Assembly (NCBI GenBank): GCA_046309355.1
Contig: JBKCPL010000003.1
Location: forward strand, 1 to 64,000
From: CAYSBE01 sp046309355
GTDB lineage: Bacteria; Bacteroidota; Bacteroidia; UKL13-3
Length of the DNA: 64,000 nucleotides
Direction of reading: 5' to 3'
A model generated the notes under the pieces. That model ran no database searches. It had not been told where the DNA came from and was given only the letters and a program-made list of their open reading frames with translations. This document shows positions 46,195-54,979 of this stretch, in pieces. The first letter of the stretch is position 1, and the number at the start of each line of letters is the position of its first letter. The translations under genes were made by a program, and so were the position numbers.

Positions 46195-46659
46195 TTAAGA
46201 TATCAGATTTTGCCTGAGTAAGAACTCAAGTTGATCATTCGTGCGTATGAGATTCTTATTTAACTCCTTCTCGGCCTGCTTATCGCTGTATATTGCATAG
46301 GCTCTTTGTATTGTTAACTCAAGCTCCTCTTCATTCCAGGGTTTGCTCAAGTAATGAAATATTTTACCCTTATTTACAGCCTCTATTACCGCATTTATAT
46401 CGGCATAACCGGTTAGCAATACCCTTATTGGGTCTGGAAAATCGAACAGAATAGATTCCAAAAACTCTACTCCGGTCATGTTGGGCATGCGTTGATCTGT
46501 TATTATTATTGCAATATCGCTGTGTTGTTTTAACATTTCTATGGCATCTGCCGCGCTGATAGCCGTGTACACATCGTATCGTATACGAAACGTAGCTTTA
46601 AATGAAAACAAGTTGTTTTCTTCGTCATCAACATAAAGAAGTTTAATTTTAGCGGCCAT
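46195..46659 (-). CDS. Response regulator, REC domain with short coiled-coil tail
   Basis: 154 residues from ATG 46659 (MAAKIKLLYVDDEENN). The REC domain is complete: acidic pair in VDDE, phospho-acceptor Asp in IITDQRMPNMTG, Thr in LLTGY, Lys in LSKPW. The tail of about 30 residues is helical (KQAEKELNKNLIRTNDQLEFL) with no DNA-binding or enzyme domain. Its REC domain closely resembles that of the REC-kinase hybrid at 50.8 kb. It is divergent from the ThiF-like gene, 82 bases apart. Confidence 0.9.
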   Translation of the reverse strand: MAAKIKLLYVDDEENNLFSFKATFRIRYDVYTAISAADAIEMLKQHSDIAIIITDQRMPNMTGVEFLESILFDFPDPIRVLLTGYADINAVIEAVNKGKIFHYLSKPWNEEELELTIQRAYAIYSDKQAEKELNKNLIRTNDQLEFLLRQNLIS

Positions 46660-46741
46660 ACCCGTAATAAAATCTATTTCGCAACATACATATTTCACCG
46701 AAAATAATGAAATTCGACCACAATACTATAATCATCACATT

Positions 46742-47812
46742 ATGTCTGTTCAACTAATGTTCCACAACATATTATCATTATCAAACGACAATGATGCTTT
46801 GAAGTTTGAATCTCTCAAAAAAAATCCGGGAATTCAAATCTATGATACTATTCGAAATCAACTGCGGGAGTGGGTGCTCATCAATAACCCCTCATCTTCA
46901 TTAACACCTGACGAGATAGAACAGCAAATACACTCCATATTGGGAAACAATCCGCCTGAACAACACGGCAACTGGATTTACTACCCGTGGCTAAATGCCT
47001 TGGTCCATGTGTTACCCGAAAATCAGTTTATTGAAGTGCGTACCAACAGAAACAAACTGAAAATAACCCATAGCGAACAAAGTACATTATCTTCCAAAAG
47101 TATCGGCATAATTGGCTTATCGGTTGGTCAGGCCGTAGCAGTAACCTGCGCTATGGAGCGCATAGCTGGTGAAATACGAATTGCTGATTTCGATACGCTG
47201 GATTTAAGCAACCTCAACAGACTTAGAGCAGGTGTACACAATTTAGGACAAAATAAATCCATCATCGCTGCACAAGCGATTGCAGAAATAGACCCGTATC
47301 TGAAAGTAAAGGTATATCCGATTGGATTGACCGCTGAAAACATGAATGAATTTTTCGATGATGGAAAACAATTAGATGCGTTGGTCGAAGTATGTGATAG
47401 CATCGACATAAAAATAAGCAGCCGTATGATGGCACGTAGCCTTCGCATTCCAGTTATCATGGACACTAACGACAGAGGAATGATTGATATAGAACGTTTC
47501 GACCTGGAACCCGAAAGGCCTTTGTTTCATGGGTTGGTTGAGGAGAACGAACTAAATTCAGCCGGCAGTTTACCACCACAACAGCGAATAGCCATGCTTA
47601 TGCGATTGGTGTCATTTGAAAACACTTCAAACAGACTAAAAGCCTCCATGAATGAAATAGGTAAAAGCATACGCACATGGCCACAACTTGCATCATCCGT
47701 GCAGGCCGGTGCAGGAAACGCGTGTGAACTTACCCGCAAAATACTGCTTGGCGAACCCGTACCTTCAGGCAGATTCTATATTGACACTGAAGATATTATA
47801 AAACCACAATAA
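46742..47812 (+). CDS. ThiF/E1-like adenylating enzyme, stand-alone
   Basis: 356 residues. Residues 1-115 are a specific N-terminal region (IRNQLREWVLINNPSS, GNWIYYPWLNALVHVLP). A Rossmann ThiF domain follows at about 118-300 with GIIGLSVGQ (ATP loop), ADFDTLDLSNLNRLRAG (metal/ATP Asp and Arg) and GQNKSIIAAQ (Lys). No CxxC zinc pairs occur. The C-terminus ends soon after the fold (IRTWPQLASSVQAGAG ... GRFYIDTEDI). It resembles the N-terminal half of Rv1355c-like proteins, whose nitroreductase-like half is absent here. The operon context (acyltransferase and sensor kinases) hints at making a signal. Substrate unknown. Confidence 0.87.
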   Translation: MSVQLMFHNILSLSNDNDALKFESLKKNPGIQIYDTIRNQLREWVLINNPSSSLTPDEIEQQIHSILGNNPPEQHGNWIYYPWLNALVHVLPENQFIEVRTNRNKLKITHSEQSTLSSKSIGIIGLSVGQAVAVTCAMERIAGEIRIADFDTLDLSNLNRLRAGVHNLGQNKSIIAAQAIAEIDPYLKVKVYPIGLTAENMNEFFDDGKQLDALVEVCDSIDIKISSRMMARSLRIPVIMDTNDRGMIDIERFDLEPERPLFHGLVEENELNSAGSLPPQQRIAMLMRLVSFENTSNRLKASMNEIGKSIRTWPQLASSVQAGAGNACELTRKILLGEPVPSGRFYIDTEDIIKPQ

Positions 47813-47818
47813 TGTTGA

Positions 47819-47876
47819 ATTGTTAACAATATCAGAAACGAACTGTATCCGATTAGATGTTAATTGCGATTAGATG
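47819..47876. promoter_or_regulatory. Palindrome and direct repeats between ThiF-like gene and acyltransferase gene
   Basis: ATTGTTAACAAT (47819-47830) is a perfect 12-base palindrome. The 10-mer CGATTAGATG appears twice, at 47850-47859 and 47867-47876, 17 bases apart, the second copy holding the acyltransferase ATG. They could be operator or translational control sites; nothing proves function. Confidence 0.4.
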
Positions 47877-48593
47877 GTAAAAATACGCGCGTTTAGAGCC
47901 ACGGATAATCCCATGCTGTGCAACCGTTTTATGGAGGGTCATAGGCGTGTGCTCGATGCTGTAGGCGTTAAAAAGGTAACATCATCCAGCGATGACTGGT
48001 CTACTTATCCCTCATCCTTCGTTATACTGGTTGAATCTGAAGAGGAGGATAAAGTGTTGGGAGGTGCCAGACTTCAGGCTGCAGATGGCGTTCATCCGCT
48101 GCCAATGGAAACCGCTGCCGGCTATATGGACCCCCGCGTGTATGAGTTGGTTAAAAAACATATGCCTGGAGGCACCGCTGAAGTTTGCGGACTCTGGAAC
48201 TCGATGGAAGTTGCAGGTATGGGCATTGGAAGCATTTTTCTAATTCGTGCCGCGCTAGCTATCAGTGATCAAATCGGACTCGATTCCATGTTTGCATTGT
48301 GCTCACCCTATACTACCCGAATTGCCGGTAACTACGGGTTTCATGTGGAGCGATCAGTAGGGAATGATGGAACGTTTTATTACCCTAAATTGGATTTGTT
48401 GGCTACCATCGTGGTGCAAAACGATGCGCATGGCTTACCTGCAGCCAGTGAACTGGAAAGCACACGTATTTTTGACCTCAGGCAAAGGCCGGTACAGCGA
48501 ACTACGGAGCAGGCAAGAAGATCTACGGTAGAAATTGACTATGACTTGCTGGTTGCTTCTGCCAATCCCACTGAATTCAAAATTATTTTATGA
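47874..48593 (+). CDS. GNAT-like acyltransferase, distantly like autoinducer synthases
   Basis: 239 residues. The region GHRRVLDAVG ... SSFVILVESEEEDKVLGGARLQ and the EVCGLWNSMEVAGMGIGSIF segment have the layout of GNAT/LuxI-type acyltransferases (GxARL then E-x-x-x-L-W then G-x-G-x-G). A substrate lobe follows (SMFALCSPYTTRIAGNYGF), and the C-terminal ~50 residues are less conserved. It likely transfers an acyl group to a small amine. The ATGA overlap with the kinase gene shows coupling. Assignment as a signal synthase is inference from context. Confidence 0.72.
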   Translation: MVKIRAFRATDNPMLCNRFMEGHRRVLDAVGVKKVTSSSDDWSTYPSSFVILVESEEEDKVLGGARLQAADGVHPLPMETAAGYMDPRVYELVKKHMPGGTAEVCGLWNSMEVAGMGIGSIFLIRAALAISDQIGLDSMFALCSPYTTRIAGNYGFHVERSVGNDGTFYYPKLDLLATIVVQNDAHGLPAASELESTRIFDLRQRPVQRTTEQARRSTVEIDYDLLVASANPTEFKIIL

Positions 48594-50749
48594 GAACACT
48601 TTTCATACGGGTTATAGCTGTTTGCCAGCTTGCAAGTATTTCACCTGTAACGTGCGAAGCCCAGAATGTGTTTTCATTTTCCCAGGGCCAATCCGATTTC
48701 ATCCAGAACATCGAAATTCTAAAAGATTCATCCGGCAATTTTACAATTGACAAGGCTGTTAAATCAGATGGCTTTCAACTGCACACAGGCGGCATTCCTA
48801 ATTTGGGGGTAAGCAGCAACACTTACTGGCTGCGTATGCAAATTACCAATCAGTCTCCCCATTCAGATTTAGTCTTTGAAATTTCGTATCCAATTTTAGA
48901 CCTCGTTGAATATTTCGTAGTAGTAAACAACGTGGTTACGTATTCAGCAAAATCAGGCGACAAAATTCCTTTTAGCCAGCGAATTAATGATAACAAAAAC
49001 TACGTATTTCCTCTGAAGCTTGACTCTGGAAATACGGTCACTTGCTATTTCAAAGTTCAATGTGGCGAACAACTTATTTTCCCTATTAACATTGGTACTG
49101 ATCAGATGATGTATGAGCGGCAATTGAATAACAATATTTTCAACGGCATTTATTTCGGTATTGTTATAGTTATGTTGCTCTACAACATGTTTCTTTATTT
49201 AGGCATTAGGGACCGCAGCTATGGCTATTATGTTTTGTACATATTTTTTGTAGGTATAACACAGGCTATTTTGAACGGATATGCCTATAAATACTTATGG
49301 CCCGAAAACACCTGGCTAGCAGTTCAAAGCACTTCTATAAGTGGCGCCTTATCAGGCCTCACTACCATATTTTTTGTGCGTTCGTTTTTACAAACCAATG
49401 TTTATTCACCACGATTTAATCAACTTCTCACACTTTTTGCTGTGGTTTATGCTATCAGCATCATTGTATGTTTGGCTGGTCAATTACAACTTTCGTATCA
49501 GCTAAATAATATTAATGCCGGTCCTGGCTCTCTCATCCTACTGCTTACTGCAGTAAATATTTACGTAAAGCACAAAACACGACCTGCGTTATTTTTCATT
49601 TTCGCATGGTCAATTTTTCTGGTATCGGTTATTGTATTTGTGGCAAAAGACTTAGGGCTTTTTCCATACAATAGCCTCACGGTAAGTGGCCTTCAATTGG
49701 GATCTGCGGTCGTAGTAACATTGCTTTCGGTAGCATTGGCTGATAAGATTAATTCATACAGAAAAGAAAAAGAGCAGTCGCAGGCTCAGGCATTGGCTGC
49801 AGCTATGGAAAACGAACGGATTATTTCGGAGCAAAACACTATTCTGGAAGAACGTGTAAACCAACGTACCATTGAACTTAAAGAAACCAACGATGAGTTA
49901 CACGAAACACTTAGGCACCTTAAAGAAACTCAAAGCCAACTGGTAGATCAGGAAAAAATGGCTTCACTTGGACAGCTTACAGCAGGTATTGCTCATGAAA
50001 TTAACAACCCTATAAATTTTGTTACATCCAATATAAAACCGCTGAAGCGTGATGTTGAGCTGTTAATTGACTTGATGAATAAAATTGAACAATTAAGTAT
50101 TGAAGGGCTTGATGGCGATAAACGAAAAGAACTAATTGAACACCTAAAACAAGAATACGATTTCAATTACTTGCTTGAAGAAATAGGATTTTTGCTAAAA
50201 GGTATAAATGAAGGCTCAGTTCGTACAGCCGAGATTGTAAAAGGACTTAGATTATTCTCAAGGGTAGATGAGGATGACATTAAACTTGCCGATATCCACG
50301 AAGGATTGGATTCCACTTTGATTATTACCAATAATATGCTTGGCAGTAAGATAAATGTAGTGAAAAACTATGGTGAGTTGCCAAAAATTGAATGCTATCC
50401 CGGCAAGTTAAATCAGGTGTTTCTAAACATCATTTCGAACGGTATATATGCTATCAAAGCTCGACACGGTGATGAAAATACAGGTCAGCTAACTATTACA
50501 ACATCATGCACCCCGGAATATGTTCGCATTTCGCTAAAAGACAACGGTACTGGCATGAGCGATGCTACAAGACGCAAACTCTTTGAACCTTTCTTCACAA
50601 CAAAACCGGTAGGCGAAGGAACAGGCCTGGGCTTATCAATTGTGTATAATACCATTAATAAACACAACGGTAGCATAGAAGTGCAAACGGAACAAAATGC
50701 CGGAACAGAGTTTATCATACTTTTGCCTGTAAGACAGCCTAACAATTAA
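48590..50749 (+). CDS. 7TMR-DISM sensor histidine kinase
   Basis: 719 residues. A signal peptide at about 1-24 ends CEAQ. An extracytoplasmic 7TMR-DISMED2 beta-sandwich domain lies at about 30-180 (NTYWLRMQITNQS, FEISYPILDLVEYFV). Seven membrane segments span about 190-395. A coiled coil at about 395-460 leads to the HisKA with phospho-accepting His in IAHEINNPINF near 470. The ATPase domain has N-box NIISNGIYA, G1 DNGTGM, F-box FEPFFTTKP and G2 GEGTGLGLS. DISM domains are thought to bind small carbohydrates or other ligands. Overlaps the acyltransferase gene by 4 bases, so the ligand may be its product. Confidence 0.93.
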   Translation: MRTLFIRVIAVCQLASISPVTCEAQNVFSFSQGQSDFIQNIEILKDSSGNFTIDKAVKSDGFQLHTGGIPNLGVSSNTYWLRMQITNQSPHSDLVFEISYPILDLVEYFVVVNNVVTYSAKSGDKIPFSQRINDNKNYVFPLKLDSGNTVTCYFKVQCGEQLIFPINIGTDQMMYERQLNNNIFNGIYFGIVIVMLLYNMFLYLGIRDRSYGYYVLYIFFVGITQAILNGYAYKYLWPENTWLAVQSTSISGALSGLTTIFFVRSFLQTNVYSPRFNQLLTLFAVVYAISIIVCLAGQLQLSYQLNNINAGPGSLILLLTAVNIYVKHKTRPALFFIFAWSIFLVSVIVFVAKDLGLFPYNSLTVSGLQLGSAVVVTLLSVALADKINSYRKEKEQSQAQALAAAMENERIISEQNTILEERVNQRTIELKETNDELHETLRHLKETQSQLVDQEKMASLGQLTAGIAHEINNPINFVTSNIKPLKRDVELLIDLMNKIEQLSIEGLDGDKRKELIEHLKQEYDFNYLLEEIGFLLKGINEGSVRTAEIVKGLRLFSRVDEDDIKLADIHEGLDSTLIITNNMLGSKINVVKNYGELPKIECYPGKLNQVFLNIISNGIYAIKARHGDENTGQLTITTSCTPEYVRISLKDNGTGMSDATRRKLFEPFFTTKPVGEGTGLGLSIVYNTINKHNGSIEVQTEQNAGTEFIILLPVRQPNN

Positions 50750-50761
50750 TATATTTGAACA

Positions 50762-51853
50762 GTGAGCAATACAAATAAATTAAAGGTGCTTTATGTAGAT
50801 GACGAAGTCAATAACCTGAACTCGTTTAAAGCATCGTTTCGTTTTGAGCTTAATATACTTACTGCATTATCTGCTGATGAAGCATTATCCATCCTTAATC
50901 AAAATGAGGATATAATAGCTATTCTTAGCGACCAGCGCATGCCGGGAAAAACAGGCGTTGAATTTTTTGAAGAAATACGTTACAAATTTCCTAAGCCGGT
51001 TCGGATTCTAATTACAGGCTTCACAGATATTGAGGATGTTGTAAGTGCAATCAACAAAGGACACATATTCAGATATATTAGAAAGCCATGGTCGGATAGC
51101 GATGTACTCTCATCCATTCAAGAGGCAGAAAAGTACTATATAGCGACAAGCCTACTGATGCAGCAAAATAATGAGCTGCGTACTGCCTATCAAGCTCTAG
51201 ACAGATTTGCATACAGCGTTACACATGACCTTAAAGGTCCCATCGTTAGCGGACTTGCTATGCTTGATTTGATGCGACATGAGAAAAATGAAGCTGACCG
51301 AATTGAAATGACCGATTTGCTTTCAGCCTCTCTTACCCGATTAAATAATTTTGTTGATCATATATTCGACTATTACAAGCTAAAGCAAGGTGAACTTAAT
51401 ATCGAAGAAATCAATTTTCAATCGCTTATTGACCAGCAAAAAGACATACATGGAACAGCCATCAAAACAAAAAATATAAAGCTTAATACTTCGCTAAACC
51501 AGCAAATGCCATTTTTATCGGATGCACTCAAATTGCAAATTATTATTTACAACCTCTTGTCCAATGCTATTAAATATCAACGCATAGATAATCCGGACAA
51601 GTATGTAAATCTAGATATAAGCATAGCGAATGGCAATGCTATCATAAAAGTAAGTGATAATGGAATAGGAATAGAAAAGGAATTTATGCCAAAGATTTTT
51701 GATGTGTTTTACCGTGCAACCGCCCTAGAAGCAGGTGCAGGAATTGGACTGTATAACCTTAAAGATGCTGTAACTAAACTTAATGGTCAGGTAAATGTAA
51801 CTTCCGATATCAACGCTGGAACTGAGTTTACAGTTACTATTCCGTCTAAATAA
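50762..51853 (+). CDS. Response regulator-histidine kinase hybrid
   Basis: 363 residues, GTG start at 50762 giving MSNTNKLKVLYVDDEVNN. The N-terminal REC domain has VDDE, phospho-Asp in ILSDQRMPGKTG, Thr in LITGF and Lys in IRKPW. A short linker leads to HisKA with His in SVTHDLKGPI near residue 158. The ATPase domain has LLSNAIKYQ, SDNGIGIE and AGAGIGLYN. There are no membrane segments, so it is cytoplasmic and probably takes phosphate from the upstream sensor before relaying it. 12 bases after the sensor gene, 1 base before the next. Confidence 0.92.
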   Translation: MSNTNKLKVLYVDDEVNNLNSFKASFRFELNILTALSADEALSILNQNEDIIAILSDQRMPGKTGVEFFEEIRYKFPKPVRILITGFTDIEDVVSAINKGHIFRYIRKPWSDSDVLSSIQEAEKYYIATSLLMQQNNELRTAYQALDRFAYSVTHDLKGPIVSGLAMLDLMRHEKNEADRIEMTDLLSASLTRLNNFVDHIFDYYKLKQGELNIEEINFQSLIDQQKDIHGTAIKTKNIKLNTSLNQQMPFLSDALKLQIIIYNLLSNAIKYQRIDNPDKYVNLDISIANGNAIIKVSDNGIGIEKEFMPKIFDVFYRATALEAGAGIGLYNLKDAVTKLNGQVNVTSDINAGTEFTVTIPSK

Positions 51854-51854
51854 A

Positions 51855-52241
51855 ATGACTGATTCACACGAACATAGATTCATCGTCATTGATGACAGTA
51901 AAATTGACTTGTTTCTGATTGAGAAGGTAATTGCTACCAATCATCCCGGAGCTCAAATTACAAAATTTGACCGTCCGGCTGATGCACTCGCGCATGTAAA
52001 AACAAACGAAAATCTGCCCGCAATAATTTTCCTCGACATTCAGATGCCTGTTATGAGCGGATTTGATTGGCTTGATGAGTTTGAGAAACTGGATGCTCAT
52101 ATTAAACAAAATTACACCATATTTATATTGACCTCATCTAGTAATCCTACCGATTATAACAGAGGAATATCGAACCCCAATGTTAAAGATGTGCTCATTA
52201 AGCCATTGGCTCATGAAACTTTTGTAAATTTACCCTTTTAA
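51855..52241 (+). CDS. Single-domain response regulator
   Basis: 128 residues, REC fold only. FIVIDDSKIDLFLIEKVI carries the acidic pair, IIFLDIQMPVMSG the phospho-Asp, LTSSS the Ser/Thr switch residue and LIKPL the lysine. It is of the Rcp1/CheY-like short type and belongs to a different REC subgroup from the two paralogues nearby. It begins 1 base after the REC-kinase hybrid stop and ends 10 bases before the AsmA gene. No output domain, so it must act by protein contact. Confidence 0.92.
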   Translation: MTDSHEHRFIVIDDSKIDLFLIEKVIATNHPGAQITKFDRPADALAHVKTNENLPAIIFLDIQMPVMSGFDWLDEFEKLDAHIKQNYTIFILTSSSNPTDYNRGISNPNVKDVLIKPLAHETFVNLPF

Positions 52242-52251
52242 TTCACGCGAT

Positions 52252-54966
52252 ATGAAAAAATTACTAGTGTGGTCTGCAGCACTTTTATCCGTGCTGTTGC
52301 TCAGCATTATTGTCTTACCATACATTTTCAAAGATAAAATACTAAACGAGATAAAGAATGCGGCAAATGAAAGGCTAAATGCCCACGTTAGTTTCAGCAA
52401 CGATATTAATCTTAGCCTTGTTAGCCATTTCCCTGACTTTACAGTAGGTATAAATAATCTGTCTATTGTAGGTGTTGGAGAGTTTGAACACGACACGTTG
52501 CTTAGCTTGAATCAGCTTAACATTACAATTGACTTAATGAGCGTTATAAGCGGAAACAAAATGGATATCAAACGTATTGATGTAATAAGTCCCCTGGTGC
52601 ACGCTATTGTTTTGGAAAATGGAAATGTCAATTGGAATATTGTAAAGACGGTGACCGACTCAACAAATAAGCAGGATAGCGATACAACATCGTCTGCTTT
52701 CACTATCAAACTAAGGTATTTTGGTATTGAAAAAGCAATTATAAAGTATGAAGACAGGCAAGACAAAACCAATGCTATTGCAGAGAACTTTAGCCATACA
52801 TTGGCAGGTGATTTTACACAGGAAATAGTCGATCTTCAAACAAGTAATACTATTGAAAAGCTTACAATTACTGAAAATGGTGTCAAGTACTTAAATGAAG
52901 CTAAGCTCGTAGCTAATGCTACGTTGGATGCCAATTTGAAATCAAATACGTACACGTTAAAAGAAAATGAAATAAAACTCAATCATCTTGTTTTTTCACT
53001 TATTGGCAGTGTCACACAACGCTCGGATGCAATGGATTTAGACCTTACATTTAATGCCCGAGAAGCCGGCATCAAGGAATTTATTTCCTTAATTCCGGGT
53101 ATGTATATACAAAACTACAACGATGTTAAAACAACTGGAAATCTAGCTTTCAGTGCTTCAATAAAAGGTGCGTATACCAGTACAACTTTGCCGGCATTTA
53201 ACCTCTCATTAAATGTAACTGATGCTTCTGTACAATATCCTAAGCTTCCTGAGCCTATAAAAAACATACACATAGACTTGAAGGTGACAAACAGCGATGG
53301 TTCGCCAAACAATACGCACATAAATTTAAATAGATTTTATGCAACGGTAGCTGACAATACAATGGAAGCACGACTAGCACTTAAAAATGTGATAGATGAC
53401 CCCTACATAGATGCAGAATTAAAGGGCAAAATTAATTTAGGCACTATATCTAAGGCTATACCTATGGAATCCGGAGTAATGCTTGCTGGCCTTATAGAGA
53501 CGAATGTAGTATGTAAGGGCTTTGCTTCACAAATTGAAAAGAAAGCATATGATAAATTCGATGCTCATGGAGAATTTCAAATGCATGATGTGCGTATTCA
53601 ACGTAAGGAAAAACCTGAGAATGTAACCATCAAAACGGCTTTAATAACTTTAAGCCCTACACATGTATCAGTAAATCCATTTAAAGGCGCAGCGGGTAAT
53701 TCCGATTTCGAAATAACAGGCAATCTGTACAACTTTATTCCATATGTACTGAATGACGATAAAATTGAGGGTAATTTAACACTGAAATCAGGCGCTCTTA
53801 ATTTTAACGAAATGTTGTCTGATGCTGATGCAACAGCAGAATCAACAGCAACTGGCACAGATACTGTAAAATTATCTGCTCCTGAGGTCCCTGCTAATAT
53901 TGACTTCACATTTAGTAGCAGCATAGATAAAATCATCTATTCAAATATGGAGATTCAAAATCTAAAAGGCCAAATCGTAGTTCGCAATAAACAGGTCCGT
54001 TTGAATAGTGTTGAGTTAAATACATTGGGTTCTACTATAAAAATAAGTGGATATTACAGCACAGAAATTACAGGTAAACCTAAAACCGAAATGAATCTCG
54101 ACATCAATAATCTGGATATCAAAAAAGCTGCTCTTAGCTTCAACACTGTAAAAAAATTAGCCCCTATAGCTGAAAATATGACTGGTAGTATCTCAGCAAA
54201 ATGCTCAATCAGTTCAGCATTAAACACAGCACTGGACATAGATTATAATACGTTAGTAGCATCCGGACAACTTGAGGTAAATAATGCTTTCATTAAAGGT
54301 GTAAAAGTATTCAATGCCACAGCCGATATACTAAAAAATGAAAAGTTGAGGAATCCAGGTATTGATCAGGTAAAAATTAAATTTATGGTTGAGAACGGTA
54401 TAATTACCACTGAACCGTTTGATTTAAATATATCAGGACAAAAATTAACTTTATATGGTACTACCGGTCTTGATCAAAGGATCGATTATACAGGGCTGAT
54501 AAAAATACCCGGGTCTGCTGTTGGAAATATGACGACCACAGCAAACAAAACTCTTATAGAACTAAACAAAAAAGCAGGCACCAGTGTTAATATAGATAGT
54601 GATGTAACACTGAAAATACTGATTAATGGAACATTTACCAGCCCGGTGATAACCACTAATCTAGCAGAAACAGCAAAAAACGAAGCCGCAGACATCGCTA
54701 ACCAACTTAAAAACGAAGCAGAACGAAAACGAAAAGAACTGGAAGATAAAGCAAAACAAGAACTGAATAAAGCCAAAGCGGAAGCCGAGGCTAAAGCAAA
54801 AGCGGAAGCCGAAAAACTAAAAGCCGAAGCCGAACATAAAGTTAAAGCTGAACAGGAACGAATTAAACGAGAGGCTGAAAATAAAGCTAAAGCAGAGCAA
54901 GAGAGATTGAAAAAACAAGCTGAGGAAGAAGCTAAAAAAAGATTGAAAGGCATTTTTAAACCATAA
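52252..54966 (+). CDS. AsmA-family envelope protein with charged repeat tail
   Basis: 904 residues. One N-terminal membrane helix (about 4-24) and a long beta-rich periplasmic region, typical of AsmA/TamB-like lipid-transfer proteins; the AsmA-like end region is DLNISGQKLTLYGTTGLDQ to IKIPGSAVGNM. The last ~85 residues are a Lys/Glu/Ala coiled coil (AKAEAEAKAKAEAEKLKAEA), ending KRLKGIFKP. AsmA-like proteins move phospholipid between membranes; role here is inferred. It closes the cluster of signalling genes on the same strand, only 10 bases away, perhaps by chance. Confidence 0.88.
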   Translation: MKKLLVWSAALLSVLLLSIIVLPYIFKDKILNEIKNAANERLNAHVSFSNDINLSLVSHFPDFTVGINNLSIVGVGEFEHDTLLSLNQLNITIDLMSVISGNKMDIKRIDVISPLVHAIVLENGNVNWNIVKTVTDSTNKQDSDTTSSAFTIKLRYFGIEKAIIKYEDRQDKTNAIAENFSHTLAGDFTQEIVDLQTSNTIEKLTITENGVKYLNEAKLVANATLDANLKSNTYTLKENEIKLNHLVFSLIGSVTQRSDAMDLDLTFNAREAGIKEFISLIPGMYIQNYNDVKTTGNLAFSASIKGAYTSTTLPAFNLSLNVTDASVQYPKLPEPIKNIHIDLKVTNSDGSPNNTHINLNRFYATVADNTMEARLALKNVIDDPYIDAELKGKINLGTISKAIPMESGVMLAGLIETNVVCKGFASQIEKKAYDKFDAHGEFQMHDVRIQRKEKPENVTIKTALITLSPTHVSVNPFKGAAGNSDFEITGNLYNFIPYVLNDDKIEGNLTLKSGALNFNEMLSDADATAESTATGTDTVKLSAPEVPANIDFTFSSSIDKIIYSNMEIQNLKGQIVVRNKQVRLNSVELNTLGSTIKISGYYSTEITGKPKTEMNLDINNLDIKKAALSFNTVKKLAPIAENMTGSISAKCSISSALNTALDIDYNTLVASGQLEVNNAFIKGVKVFNATADILKNEKLRNPGIDQVKIKFMVENGIITTEPFDLNISGQKLTLYGTTGLDQRIDYTGLIKIPGSAVGNMTTTANKTLIELNKKAGTSVNIDSDVTLKILINGTFTSPVITTNLAETAKNEAADIANQLKNEAERKRKELEDKAKQELNKAKAEAEAKAKAEAEKLKAEAEHKVKAEQERIKREAENKAKAEQERLKKQAEEEAKKRLKGIFKP

Positions 54967-54979
54967 TAAATAAAACAAC

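Noticed and set aside
54486..54953. 155-codon minus-strand frame rich in Ser/Ala/Phe
   Set aside because: Antisense of the repetitive Lys/Glu/Ala tail of the AsmA-like gene; its open state follows from the codon pattern.
54700..54960. Possible tandem DNA repeat or CRISPR-like array
   Set aside because: The repetition is at the amino-acid level (KAEAEAKA-type) with irregular DNA units and no spacers.
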